In this document: positions 7,868 through 18,779 of the stretch, piece by piece
Layout of the letters: each line of letters starts with the position of its first letter
Position numbering within the stretch: the first letter of the stretch is position 1
DNA from: Nemertoderma westbladi
Taxonomy: Eukaryota; Xenacoelomorpha; Nemertodermatida; Nemertodermatidae
Reading direction: 5' to 3'
Length of the DNA: 64,000 nt
NCBI GenBank assembly: GCA_032718475.1
Contig: JAUCBJ010007477.1
Coordinates: forward strand, 62,001 to 126,000
Notes under the pieces: generated by a model
Seen by the model: the letters and a program-made list of their open reading frames with translations, nothing else
Databases searched by the model: none
Told to the model about the DNA's origin: nothing
Made by a program: the position numbers and the translations under genes

Positions 7868-10800
7868 CATCATCAATACCATCGTCTTTTGGTTCTTCAT
7901 AAATTGGTATATTTGATATTTTTATAGGTTTTTTGAGGTTTGTTTTATAGTGCCCCCAAGGAAGCGAATGATTTTTATTAACCCAATAAAGTTTATCGTC
8001 AAAGCTACTGAGTGCAAATTTATTTTGCTTTAAGGTATAAATACGATGTAATTTAGATTGAAATCTGTGTATGTTTTTTTTTATTTCTTCATTTGAGTTA
8101 TAGGCTTTTAAATATTCTTCATGTGTAATATTCGTTTCCACAACAGCTCTTGTAATACCTTTTGCTCTACGAATATTTTTGTTATTCCATTCCAAAATTG
8201 AATATAATTTTGGTCTTAAAAGTACTGCTTGTTTAATTTCACGTGAGGCTAGTTCGTCTTTACAGTAATAGAGTTGGGATTTATTTTTATCGCTGTAGAG
8301 AGGGTGATCCTTAGGGTAATTGGAAGTATCTAAAATATTATTTTTAATTAATGCTTTTAAAAAATTATTCTGCGATGTATTATAATAACAACCTATCAAA
8401 GAGTCAGTGTCTGATGCAGCAATTTCAATACGGCAGTTTAATTCTTTCTCAATAGGTAGCAATTTATTGTAAAACAGCTCATACATATCCAATTTAGCCA
8501 AGTCCAACATAGCGCTACCAATAAATATAGGCTTATCGAGAGTTACAGAGTCTTTCACTAATAAATGTCCCGATAATGTATTATTGTATATTATAAATTG
8601 TTCATGATTAATACGATTTACCAATTGATCGCATTTATCGTTGCTATTTGCGATACGAAAGTTACATCAATCTCTTATCTTTTCTATTGATTTGCCAAAC
8701 AGCGAATTATTGAGCAATTTCGCGACGGCAGTTTCAATGTAACTTTTTGCTAGGCGCCTTTGATTAATATTAAAATCTATGTAATTTTTAAATACAAATT
8801 CTTGTTGAAAAGAATATAATTTATGGAGCTTAGTAACAATTAATCCATGTTTTATATAAAATTTTAACAGTTTCAAATGTAAATGATAAAACTCTTTATC
8901 AAATTGCGTCAGCAAGAGTTTTGGTGTAGACATCCTATATTTACGGGAGGTACCTCTTTGTATCGATAAATTATTAAATTGTTCCCGCATATAAGGCGAA
9001 AGCATTGTTTCATTTATACTTAAATGCTCTGGGGCTAACAGTAATTGTAATGTTTGATCGTGAATAGCCTTGGGATAATTTAAATCACATATTAAAAAAT
9101 ATCCAGTAGATCCATCAATGTCTAAATCTACCAAGTACTCGATTAGTTTTTCTGGAATTGCATTCTCTAAATGTTTAATACTTACTTCTTTGAATTGCGA
9201 GGTGGGTAATTTTTTACTTAAATTCCCAGAATATAAAGAGTTGAAATCAATATTAAAAATATGGCATTCTTCCTTAGTAGAATCATATGTGTTTGTTCCA
9301 GGTATATTTGATTCTATATAATGCTTTCGACAAAATGAAACACCACCCCTAATTGATTTTTCAAAATCTCTATATGTTTGATAATCCTTTATTAATTCTA
9401 TTTTACATTTATTATATTTTAGTGCGCAATCATAGGTAAATGACGCAATACTACAGTAAAAAACCACTTCTAAATCGTAATTTTGTTTACAAACATTCCT
9501 AAAATTCTCAAATATATCAGCAAGCAAACAAACATCGAGTTTTAAATAGGCTAAAAGATAATCTTTGAGATTCACACAGTCGAATTCTACCCATGATAAT
9601 CCAGCAAACCTATAATCTTCAATTGTGCATGTTTTTTGTGTTAAGTTACTAAAAAAATTATTTATAGACGGCAAACCAGTATCATTAAATTTATTAATAT
9701 CTGTCAAGTACTCGTATGGAAATACTCCTTTCCGTTTAATTGTTGAGTTATTCAAGTTTGGATAAAAATATTTCATTTCTTGTAGAGTAATAGGTAAAAT
9801 TTAGCTTATATCATGACTCGCTACATCCTTTGTTGAACACTCAACTAAATTTCTTAGGGAAAAGCTTAAAAATTGATATGTGTCTAAGAAACGTAACTCA
9901 ATTTTTTTAGAAGTGTTTTTAATTGGGATAAACGCACTCAGTGAAATATATCGTTCTGTATTTTTCAGTATAACCTTTATATCCCAATTGGTGTATTTCT
10001 TATCTCTAAATCCGGTTTGTAATATACAATGTATATCATAATTACTGGAATTGTGCCCGCAAAGTACATACAGGTATCGTTTCAATGATAAACTTCGGTT
10101 ACAACTATTACAGGCTGCTGCAATATATTTACCAGTAATATGTGAATGATGTCTGTTTTTCCCAACATTATTATTTAAAGTAACATTACAATAGAAACAA
10201 AATTTTGCTTGTTCAAAATTTACAAAATCAATATTAGTAAATGACATAGTTTTATGAGTGTATATGTCTGACCAACAACATAATTCAGTTAAATCAAAAT
10301 ATAATGAATCTAAGAAATCTTGAATACAATTATTATTATTATTTGACTTTACGAATGTTTTCAAATGACATTTTGGGGGGTTAATTAATTCAGTATTGGG
10401 AACAATTAAATAACTCGCAGCACACGGTATATGCTCCTGTATAAATTGATTATTAACTGAAGGTTGTAAGATACATTCTATATCAAAGTAGGTGACAAAC
10501 AATGGGGATAAGGTTCTATCTAAATTTGTAAAACTAATGTGTGTTCTTTTTTTATTAGGTAGTTTCTCGCGCTGACTTCTTCCTTGGTAGCATGCAAGAC
10601 GGTGTCGTTGGAGAACTTCCGATTGAAAAAAATGAGCCAAACACCTTTCACAATATTTCCTACTCCCGATATGAAGAGCTCTCGTATTCAGCAATCGATT
10701 CAAGTTAGTTATGCAAACATAATGATTCGGTTTAGGTACATTGTTATTTTTTACTACAAGTAATATATTTAATAACTCTTTATCAGGTGTAATTTTACTA

Positions 10801-11909
10801 AACGGTGGTTGTCTTAATATAGATACAGGGGCGCGTTTGTTGTCGTTATTCCAATATAGTAAATTAATTATATATTTTGAATTTTGTTTTTCAAAAAGTT
10901 TAATCGCTAACACCCACTCTGTTGGATAATCTTTGTTCCCGTTGTCAAAAATGAAATGACTCATATAATTTTTGTACGATGAAGTACGGTTTTTGTGATC
11001 TTTCACTTTGCTACTAAATTTTGCGGATATAATTGCCCATTTAAAACAGTCATTATCAGACGATTGTACATTTATAACACATTGTTTACCTGTTAGAGCC
11101 TTAGGTAATTCCATATATCCATGCCCCTTATATAGTAACGACCTACACTTAGATGCAGCTAATTTAATTTCAACCCTTAATAAAGATTTAATACGCCATC
11201 CCGAACCACGTGTGTTAAAGATGGCTATTTTTTGTAATATATTTCCCAGCACATACTCAAACCAAGTGTCAAAACTTTGCGGTGAATCTACAGTATTAAT
11301 AGCACCACCGGAAGAATTAAAATCAAAGGTTTCCAATTGCTCACCTTCTGAAAAATGTGATCTGTACATTAATACATTTAGACCTAACCACAGTCTAAGA
11401 ACATTCATTTCTTTCAATCTATCTAATATTAACTGAAGAATATTACCTCGAATTTGCGTTACTGCTGTTTCTACATCGGGATAATCTCTAGAAGTTGGGA
11501 GGTCATGGACATAAATTGCAAGACGATTATCGTGAGCTTCTTGTTCCCGCGTAAAAATTGTTGCGCATGTACCAAGAGCCACCCTTAAGTTTTTTCTGGA
11601 TATTATATTTTTATGTTGCGGAAATTTACGCTTTCTTGTGTAGTAACATTTCAAGTGACAGTCGTGTCGTATATAATTCTCATATGTATACTCTTTATTA
11701 CAGGTAGAACAAGTCAATTGATAGGTGCGGAAGTCCATTTCTTTACAACCAGTAGTCGATTCATGTCGTTTACAAATTTCGCTGCATGAAGTCACAACAT
11801 GACACTTAAAACAAGAATAACTTTCAAAATGTGACCATAGGTGGTGTAAGTAATTATGTCTAGTTACATTCATATGACAGAATGAACAACATATTGTTAT
11901 TTTATCCAT
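7845..11909 (-). pseudogene. Protein-primed DNA polymerase B (element A), two nonsense codons
   Basis: About 1,350 codons. The N-terminus has Cys/His fingers (CCSFCHMN...H, CSTCNKEY...HDC), then another finger (CERCLAHF...H). Exonuclease motifs: YFDIECIL, then NYDIHCIL, then the YLKLD...DIFENF region. An HNH-like Cys/His knot (CFYC...HHSHITGKY...CNSC) lies between the first two. Polymerase motifs: DFNSLYSG (motif A), KLLNNSLFG (motif B) and SDTDS (motif C). One frame is kept throughout, broken only by TAA at 9801-9803 and TGA at 8667-8669; copy B has Arg at the latter site, so it looks like CGA to TGA. Both termini are intact, so decay is recent unless the stops are recoded. The 3' end overlaps the TBP-like gene. 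Confidence 0.92.
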
Positions 11910-12165
11910 GTTGAAGTTTGTTAGTTTGTTTAGATAAATAATAATAATAATAAAATATCTCCAAAGATTAAAATGAAATGAAATGAAATTAAATGTTATT
12001 GACTACATCTAAACATTTATATGCTAGCGAGGGAAATAATTTTAAACCAATCACAAATCACCAATCGCTTATGACTATTGGAAACCGCAAAGAGTTTAAC
12101 TTATGATTAGGCTTACATGTTAGGATAATAATCTGGTTTCCATGGAGAATTAGTAACAGGCTCTA

Positions 12166-13176
12166 CTAGAACTGGGTTACTGACAACTTCTGTTTCTTTG
12201 CAGGTGATGCGTTGGTAAATTTACTCGATGATCTTGGCTTCCGAGGTAATATTTCAGGAAAGACCTGTTGCGGTTGAGAGCAAATCTCTTCAACATCCGG
12301 ATTAGGTGATGGGATCTCTACAAAAGCTTTAGGTTTATCCAAAAGGACAAAACCGTCAACATGGGCTTCAGTAAGAGAAACGCCATCCAGTGATTCTTTG
12401 AGAAAACTAATATGGGCTTTATCATTCAAGTAATGCAACTCGATAGAATTTCCGCCGGCACCTACTTCAGTAGAATTATCGGTGTTGGTGATAATAATTT
12501 TTTTATTATTGGTTTTAATCATTTTGAGACGGTCTGATAATTGAATGATATTTTTATCAAAAAGATGCTTGTCTGTTTCATCGACTTGGATGTCCCACTC
12601 TCGCAACAAAACGGTTAGTTCCTGTTTTGACAAATTGAAACCCGTATAATAGTTAAAACCAACACTATCAGTGTATCTGAGGCTGATTTTCCATAAGCCA
12701 ACATAGTTGGTTCCTTTAAAAGCTGTTACAAATCCAATAAACTCTGGATTTGATAATTCAATGTAGAATTGATCGCTAATAATCTCTAGCGGTGGAGAGA
12801 GAAATTGCAATAATTTCCCTCTGTATTGAATTAGAACTTCAGTAAAAGCTTTGTTGAGAACTTTACATTTGCCTTGTTTCTGAACGTAAACATCACCCGA
12901 TGTGGGGTTGATGGAAATATTCAAATTTCCCCGCGCAAAACGAAGAGTGGGATATATCCTACCTGGTATAATTGCTGGTCTGGATTGATGTTGGTTTTTG
13001 TTGGTTGTTTCTAGAATGTCTAACAAATAGCGGGTATCTTGATGGGAAAAACAAATTGATTCGTTGTCCTCCTGAGATTCCACAATAAAATACTTGCTGT
13101 GAACGACGGTACAAGTATATTTATTGTAAGTAAATTTCCAGCTATTTGTTGCTCCGGTTTTTTGCGTTAAGGCCAT
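12166..13176 (-). CDS. Two-domain PC4-like ssDNA-binding candidate (element A)
   Basis: An intact 336-residue frame just upstream of pPolB on the same strand. Two segments resemble the PC4/p15 strand-turn-helix pattern: residues about 13-60 (WKFTYN...SKYFIVES...RYLLDIL), and about 150-195 (FKGTNYVGLWKISLRYTDS...YYTGFNLSKQELTVLL). The C-terminal 70 residues are Pro/Ser/Lys-rich with PRKPRSSSKFTNASPAKKQ, a possible nuclear localisation signal. It is related in layout to the gene at 28407-29729, whose second repeat also has FVGVWE and YYDGLNL. PC4-like proteins bind single-stranded DNA during replication and transcription; the assignment here is inference. A 5' piece of this gene is reused in the chimeric ORF at 61087-61518. 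Confidence 0.55.
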   Translation of the reverse strand: MALTQKTGATNSWKFTYNKYTCTVVHSKYFIVESQEDNESICFSHQDTRYLLDILETTNKNQHQSRPAIIPGRIYPTLRFARGNLNISINPTSGDVYVQKQGKCKVLNKAFTEVLIQYRGKLLQFLSPPLEIISDQFYIELSNPEFIGFVTAFKGTNYVGLWKISLRYTDSVGFNYYTGFNLSKQELTVLLREWDIQVDETDKHLFDKNIIQLSDRLKMIKTNNKKIIITNTDNSTEVGAGGNSIELHYLNDKAHISFLKESLDGVSLTEAHVDGFVLLDKPKAFVEIPSPNPDVEEICSQPQQVFPEILPRKPRSSSKFTNASPAKKQKLSVTQF

Positions 13177-13252
13177 AATAATAATAATAAATACGAAAAA
13201 TATTACAAGTGATAAATTTTAAACCGTATCGCTGTAATAAATTGACACCATA

Positions 13253-13500
13253 GTTCTCACTCTAAAATTGTGATGGTCGGAAGACGACACCAGAGAAAAA
13301 TGATGCTGAATTCGACATTAGGTATCGACTCAAAAACAAAAATCGGGTGAGACGCGTAGCTCAGATTTTCGTTTTTAGGTCGATACCCAATGCTGGAATC
13401 AGTATCATTTTATGTGGTGTCGTTTTCCGACCAACAAATATACAACGAGTAAGATAATGTAGAAATTATTAAGGAAATAACACAATGTCAGAGTGAGAAC
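13253..13500. mobile_element. Hairpin MITE upstream of the PC4-like gene
   Basis: The sequence starts GTTCTCACTCT and ends AGAGTGAGAAC; the arms continue as an imperfect inverted repeat (GGTCGGAAGACGACACCA against TGGTGTCGTTTTCCGACC), with GGTATCGACTC and GTCGATACC nearer the centre. The related region at 61560-61600 lacks it, which supports insertion. No clear target duplication. Confidence 0.65.
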
Positions 13501-13559
13501 AAAAAAAATTAGATATGGTATCAATATATTACCATAAAGATTACAAGTGATGAATTTTA

Positions 13560-14461
13560 TTAAAAACATTCAGTTATATATAAATTTGTGATGGGGCATA
13601 GTCAACGAAGAAGAGTTGGGACGTGTCATAATCATCGACGAATAAGAAAAGAGATGAGGTGCAACGTGGTTGAATGGTTGGTTGGTTACGTGGATAGGAA
13701 ATATGTGAAAGAATATGAATCATAGGGTTGTGTATAATAATAATCAATAATTATTATAAAAACGCACAGTATAATGTTAGTAGTAGTAGTAGCCTTTCAA
13801 TACGGCACAGATGCTGCGGGATCGGTTAGCTTGAGTAACTACTTGGAAATGTTCGTATACGTTTAGCTGGAACGTGGCGGAATTTCATGCACATGTATCA
13901 TACTGTGTGGTTGGTTTGTTGGTTTGGCGACAGCAGTTGAGTAGCTCTATCAACGGAGAGACGTAAATCGTTGAGTTGGCAATCGATATAATATACTGTA
14001 ATATAACGACTTGGTATATGCATCGTGTAGATGGTCACGTTATCGTTTTAGTCACCATATACAGTATGTGGAGGTGGTAGCGTGGCGAAAAGGGGAATAA
14101 TTGGAGGGTGTATCGCTGTTGGTTGGCTGGTGAGTTGGGGGCTAGCCATGCGTCGAGAAGTTAGGCTACGCGAAGATGAATATGTAATGGATGGTTGTTG
14201 CAGCAGTGATACGAATCAATACTATCGGATGGTAGGTAGGTAACAGCTGCCGATGAGTAAGGTGGGCAACGCGAGGTTAGGCTACGTGTAGGTGAATACG
14301 CTACGATTGGTTGATGGTAACTACCTCGATGGTGACAGATGTGGCCAATTAAACACCGTAATTTAGCATCGGAATTTGGCGTTTTTAATAGTCCTCCGAG
14401 TGGTATGGCCATAGCCCAAGCTAGGGAGGACTTCCTCGGGGTCACCTCTTCTTCTACTACT
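13560..14461 (-). repeat. Right terminal inverted repeat of element A
   Basis: The segment ends ...CTTCTTCTACTACT at 14461 and is the inverted counterpart of 41313-41900. It also matches the right terminus at 61940-62535 (shared GCCATAGCCCAAGCTAGGGA, CGATTGGTTGATGG, GGCGACAGCAGT). The AGT...ACT ends are standard for Polintons. After 14461 the sequence is the penton-like gene of another element, so this is a true insertion edge. There is no gene inside; the open frames across it overlap and lack similarity to anything. Confidence 0.8.
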
Positions 14462-15329
14462 TACAGCCTAAGTTCAATAAACCATCATCTTCGTTGTAGT
14501 GTATTGCCCAAAGCGCCCCAAGACCCATTAAATTATTTTTTAAACTCGATAACCCGAAAATATTTATTATATCTCCATAGAATTGGAAATAGCGACCTTT
14601 CTCACAATGTAGACGAATTTTTGATGTATGTTTTTGGTAGTTAAACTTAACATCTTTGAAACCGTGGTGGGATATTGAGGGATTTTTCAAATAAACACTA
14701 ATATGGTTTAAAATTGACTCAATAGAAGCATATAGCCCAAGATTGTATGGAGCTATATGAAATTCCAAATCCTCATCATACATATATTCACCAATTCTAA
14801 TTCCAGATCTTTGTTCAATATTTCTATAGGTCGACACATACTGTACAATGCACACATCTCCAACCAGACACTATATAACATTGGAGGTGTCTCATTGGTT
14901 CCCCCAAGCTTGACACTAGAACAAAATCGCCTCCGCTTTGCAGGACATTGCTTTCGCCGTGAGGACCAGCCTGTGCATAATCTTGTACTTTGGCAGCCTC
15001 ATGGAGTGAATAAGCATGGTGGACAGCCCATGACTTTCTTGAGACGCATCTTAAAGGACACTGGCCTTAAAGATGCGGATGATCTAGCAAATGTCATGGG
15101 TGATAGGGAGTTGTGGCGGTGCAATTTTGTTGACAAGCCGGCACAGCATTCTTAAAAATGCAGCTGCAATGCAGCATGCCGATCCTAGTAGTATTTCCTT
15201 TAGACCCACGACCCAATCTGTGCTGACGGGGATAGGTTTGGACAACTCAATCGTGAAATCGCTGGGAGTGTTATCGGGATATTTATCTAGACTGGCGTTG
15301 GAAGTCAACGTTAAATGTAAGTAATCCAT
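14462..15329 (-). pseudogene. Penton-like minor capsid protein of element B, broken by two insertions
   Basis: The N-terminus at 15329 starts MDYLHLTLTSNASLDKYPDN and reaches WVVGLKEI, the same motif order as 1733-2578. The coding similarity resumes at about 14818 (IEQRSGIRIGEYMYDEDLEF) and runs to 14462, where element A's terminus begins. A LINE 3' fragment occupies 14825-15191, flanked by TATTTC. The two halves are also out of frame. The rest of element B's late genes (core, capsid, protease) are not seen; if they exist they should lie beyond the left end of element A, outside the window. Confidence 0.75.
14825..15191 (+). mobile_element. LINE 3' end fragment (reverse-transcriptase C-terminal tail)
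   Basis: Codons at about 14900-15155 give RLRFAGHCFRREDQPVHNLV, then LLRRILKDTG-like and DRELWR-type residues, the usual C-terminal tail of non-LTR reverse transcriptases. It is flanked by TATTTC (14819-14824 and 15192-15197), consistent with target-site duplication, and is 5'-truncated as retroposed copies often are. The tail GCCGGCACAGCATTCTTAAA...GATCCTAGTAGTA recurs at 51953-52009, and a minus-strand copy is at 32938-33128. Confidence 0.75.
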
Positions 15330-15343
15330 AATAATATAATTAA

Positions 15344-15995
15344 TTATTGTACGTGATCAACCCACCGATGTGCTGCAAAACCAACAAATTTAACCAAATA
15401 TTGCTTTTTGCCGCTTTTATTTACTTTTTCTTTAATTATTTTTTCAATTGGTAGGAATTGAAATGGTTCTATTACCTTTTGGATTTCATGTCGATAAAAT
15501 GTCCCCTTTATAACGCGCCCATTCGAGTCCACAACTTCGTACATAGGGTACGGCTCTCGATCCAATCTTATTCTATAAATTTCGAAAATTTCTACTGTAT
15601 AATTAGGTGTATAACCTTTGTCAAATGGCTTTCTAGCTAAACTCAGCCGCACCTTATCACCAACCTTGAAATGAACTCGACACTGTGCGCGACATTTTCT
15701 TTTATTGGGATGACCCACACTCCCATATAGTTTTAAAAATAGGTCAGTTTCATTCTTTTTATTGACAGAGTTTGGTGCCATACCAATGGTTCTATGTATT
15801 GAATTATTATATGCAACCAATATTTTTGGCAATATACTCATCCATTCTCTATTCTGTCTCCTCGTGAAAATTCTGTACATGCGAGATTTGAGGGTGTGAT
15901 TCAGCCTTTCACAGATACTAGCTTTAAATTGGCTAACTAATGTATAAAAATGAACATTATTATTCTGTAAGAAATCTTTCACCAATTTATTAACA
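15344..15995 (-). pseudogene. Retrovirus-like integrase, C-terminal half with chromodomain
   Basis: The frame starts inside the catalytic core at PEFVNKLVKDF. It keeps the catalytic Glu region (KASICERLNHTLKSRMYR), the YNNSIHRTIGMAP segment, an SH3-like part (VGDKVRLSLARKPFDKGYTP) and a chromodomain (LPIEKIIKEKVNKSGKKQYL followed by VKFVG and WVDHV). The zinc-binding N-terminus and the first two catalytic Asp are missing. The break adjoins the 3' end of the ATPase gene at 15999, so a deletion joined the two. Polinton integrases insert the element with 6-bp duplications; the chromodomain may direct targeting. Confidence 0.85.
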
Positions 15996-15998
15996 AAC

Positions 15999-16691
15999 TC
16001 AGGTGTGGTGTTGGTGAGGTGTGTTAGAGTTCATATTCGCGGGTTGATAAACAGTTTGCCCTAATGGGTTGAAAATATCACCCCTAACTCTTATACTATC
16101 ATCCGTTTTTTGATGAAAGTCTAAGAGAAGGTGTGTGAATGGTTTTTGTGTGGCGTCACTATATGCTTGAACAATAAAATTGCTATTTTTTGGGTACACT
16201 TGCCGCGCTATATAGCTTATTTGACTTGCGTCGCGGGGATTTTTTGTGAAAATACAATATTGGGCATTTAGACTTCTAGTCCGTGTTTCCGCCCCTTTAC
16301 TGAAGAAATTTTGTGTTATATAGATAATGAAACAGGAAGTATGATGGCAGGTTTTTGTGAAGCTTTCTGTCAAACTCTCATCACTCTTACTTTCGCTTAA
16401 CAAGTCGTCTATAATAATTAGATCGTTTTCGCGGAAAATAGAATTAATTTTTTGCGGTAAACCTTTGAATAGATGTGTTATACCCGGGAATTCTGGTGGG
16501 GTGGCGCCATAAAAGAATAATACACGGTTCGGGGTTATATCAAAAACTAATTTTTTATTTTTTACAATTTTTGATACCAACACTGTTTTTCCGGAAGAAC
16601 TTGGACCCGCAATAATCATGGCCGAACCCATCTTGAAAGAGGCGTCGTATGATGTGATTGGTTCCCGTGATATCGTCGGCTCTCGGGACAT
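15999..16691 (-). CDS. Packaging ATPase (FtsK/HerA, A32-like)
   Basis: 230 residues with Walker A IIAGPSSSGKTVLVSKIV (about 25-42) and Walker B NDLIIIDDLL (about 90-99), then CFIIYITQNFF (sensor-like strand) and LNAQYCIFTKNPRD, all in the usual order for viral genome-packaging ATPases of Polintons and adintoviruses. It would pump DNA into the capsid. The length is normal for the family. The His/Pro-rich last residues (NTPHQHHT) run straight into the deletion junction with the integrase and may not be native. It follows the basic QRGGF gene with an 17-base gap on the same strand. It is the only ATPase in the window. Confidence 0.9.
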   Translation of the reverse strand: MSREPTISREPITSYDASFKMGSAMIIAGPSSSGKTVLVSKIVKNKKLVFDITPNRVLFFYGATPPEFPGITHLFKGLPQKINSIFRENDLIIIDDLLSESKSDESLTESFTKTCHHTSCFIIYITQNFFSKGAETRTRSLNAQYCIFTKNPRDASQISYIARQVYPKNSNFIVQAYSDATQKPFTHLLLDFHQKTDDSIRVRGDIFNPLGQTVYQPANMNSNTPHQHHT

Positions 16692-16708
16692 TGTTGATAG
16701 GTAGCCAC

Positions 16709-17170
16709 TCAGTAGATCGGAAACCTAGAAACTTGATGGTTGACGCGTGTGCCAGAGGTAGTAGGTCTATACCCCCGGCGGGATTGGGCTAATTTTCTGC
16801 CTCTTACAGCCGTTATTATGGGTGATATTTTCTGATAAGCGTTAAGCCCACTCATTAAACCAGAGATTAGTAGATTTATAAATCCGCCCCTTTGCACCAA
16901 TCGTTTACGATAAATTCGAATGGAATACTTGGCTTTTGGTTTTTTAGCGATCTCGCGTATTGTTTTTTTATGGCGTTTTAACCTCGCGATTGTTTGCTCA
17001 GGAATTTTTACGTTACCATTTAATACATTTAGAATAATATTAATTAGAAAACTTATAAGTTCGTCGGTTCCGCCGACACGTAAGAAGGTTTTTCTACAGT
17101 TGGGGGAGGCGTTAGATAAGAACATTAAATCCCCATCAAATTGTTTAATTAAAGCTTTGAGTGATTTCAT
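16709..17170 (-). CDS. Basic conserved Polinton protein (QRGGF motif)
   Basis: 153 residues, lysine/arginine rich. Order: LIKQFDGDLMFLSNASPNCRK, then LISFLINIILNVLNGNVKIP, then LKRHKKTIREIAKK, then RLVQRGGFINLLISGLMSGL, then a basic tail. I recall this arrangement (NVLNGN, LxxHKxxLR, QRGGF followed by a hydrophobic stretch) as a common anonymous gene beside ATPase and integrase in animal Mavericks. It may be a minor structural or membrane-active protein, but the role is unknown. The frame is intact. Its 5' part is duplicated at 18066-18278. Confidence 0.65.
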   Translation of the reverse strand: MKSLKALIKQFDGDLMFLSNASPNCRKTFLRVGGTDELISFLINIILNVLNGNVKIPEQTIARLKRHKKTIREIAKKPKAKYSIRIYRKRLVQRGGFINLLISGLMSGLNAYQKISPIITAVRGRKLAQSRRGYRPTTSGTRVNHQVSRFPIY

Positions 17171-18779
17171 TACATATATTAATAACTTATATAAACGAGA
17201 ACAATAATAGTAAGTAATAAAACACCACCACCGTTATAAATAGTATCGATTATATGCGTGGGTGGGGTTTTTCACGCGATAAAACCGAGCAATTATAGAA
17301 ACCGGCACTCTTTAAAACCTAACATCAATAATTAAGAACACAAATCCACGTTTAAAAAACCAAACGAGATCCCACAGGACAAACCTACAAAATTTCGAAA
17401 TTATTCAAAAATGAAACTTTTAATTTTTCGAAAAATTTTATGAAATTTCTAATTAAATATTACTACCCAAATTACTAATAAAATTCAAACTTTTTTAAGT
17501 TTTAACAGACTGACTGACTGACAGACCGACAGACAGACAGACTAGATTTATGTAAATGTAAAAACTGACATCAGAAATGAAATCAGCACCCCCTAAAACC
17601 CAAGACCATCAATAAAACACATTATATACAGTATATATATATCAAGGGAACAATGATAATATCCGCATTTAAAAACCAAACGAGATCCTAAAGGGCAAAC
17701 TTTCAAAATTTTTAAATTTTTCAAAAACGAACATTTTAATTTTTCGAAAAATTTTTATGAAATTTCTAATTAAATATTACTACCCAAATTACTAATAAAA
17801 TTCAAACTTTTTTAAGTTTTGACAGACTGGCTGACTGACAGAAAGACTGACAAACCGAAGACAGACAGACTAGATTTATGTAAATTTAAAACTGACATCA
17901 GAAATGAAATCAGCACCCTTGACAACCTAAGACTACCGATAAAACACGTTATATATATAATGTGAATAATGGTAATATCCACGTTTATTTAAAAACCTAA
18001 CGAGATCCCACCGGACAAACCTAAAACTGACACCAAAAAATGAAAAAATTAAATATTTCTACCTATTATACATTTTTATGGCGTTTTAACCTCACGATTG
18101 TTTGCTCAGGAATTTTTACGTTACCATTTAATACATTTAGAATAATATTAATTAGAAAACTTATAAGTTCGTCGGTTCCACCAACGCGTAAGAAGGTTTT
18201 TCTACGGTTGAGGGGGGCGTTAGATAAGAACTTTAAATCCCCATCAAATTGTTTAATTAAAGCTTTGAGTGATTTCATTACATATATTAATAACTTATAT
18301 AAACGAGAACAATAATTGTAAGTAATAAAACACCACCACCGTTATAAATAGTATTGATTATATGCGTGGGTGGGGTTTTTCACGCGATAAAACCGAGCAA
18401 TTATAGAAACCGTCACTCTTTAAACCTAACATCAATAATAATTAATAAAATATATTATATAACGCGAACAATGAATTAATTTTGACATACTGACGGACAG
18501 AAAGACCGACAAATAGACAGATAGACTAGATTTATGTAAATATAAACCGACATCAGAAATGAAATTGACGCCCTTGACAACCTAAGACTACCGATAAAAC
18601 ACGTTATATATATATATAATGCGAATAATGTTAATATCTGCGTTTATTTAAAAACCTAACGAGATCCCACTGGACAAACCTAAAACTGGCGCCAGAAATG
18701 AAAAAATTAAATATTAAATATTTCTACCTAAATGACTATCTAAATTACCAATAAAATTCAAAAACTTTGGAAAAAATAC
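17171..18779. repeat. Repeats between the basic gene and the TBP-like gene B
   Basis: Three degenerate copies of a several-hundred-base unit (about 17330-17620, 17660-17950, 18430-18780), each with a (GACT/GACA)n tract, CTAGATTTATGTAAAT, and AACGAGATCCCAC. Embedded between copies is a duplicate of about 16962-17440 (18063-18430), including CACCACCACCGTTATAAATAG and GCGTGGGTGGGGTTTTTCACGC. No intact gene. The 3' end of TBP-like gene B is replaced by one of these units. Confidence 0.7.
18066..18278 (-). pseudogene. 5' fragment of the basic QRGGF gene (duplicate)
   Basis: 70 residues starting MKSLKALIKQFDGDLKFL and ending at RLKRHKN, nearly identical to the N-terminal half of the gene at 16709-17170. 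The central and C-terminal parts, with the QRGGF motif, are absent. It lies inside a local duplication with shared upstream DNA. Confidence 0.85.

Noticed and set aside
14339-14644. Open plus-strand frame across the right terminus of element A
   Set aside because: It spans the insertion junction between a terminal repeat and the antisense of a penton-like gene, so it cannot be a native gene.
17500-18540. GACT/GACA tracts and regular spacing considered as a CRISPR-like or satellite array
   Set aside because: Only three degenerate long units with duplicated gene pieces between them; no short direct repeats with unique spacers. No CRISPR array anywhere in the window.
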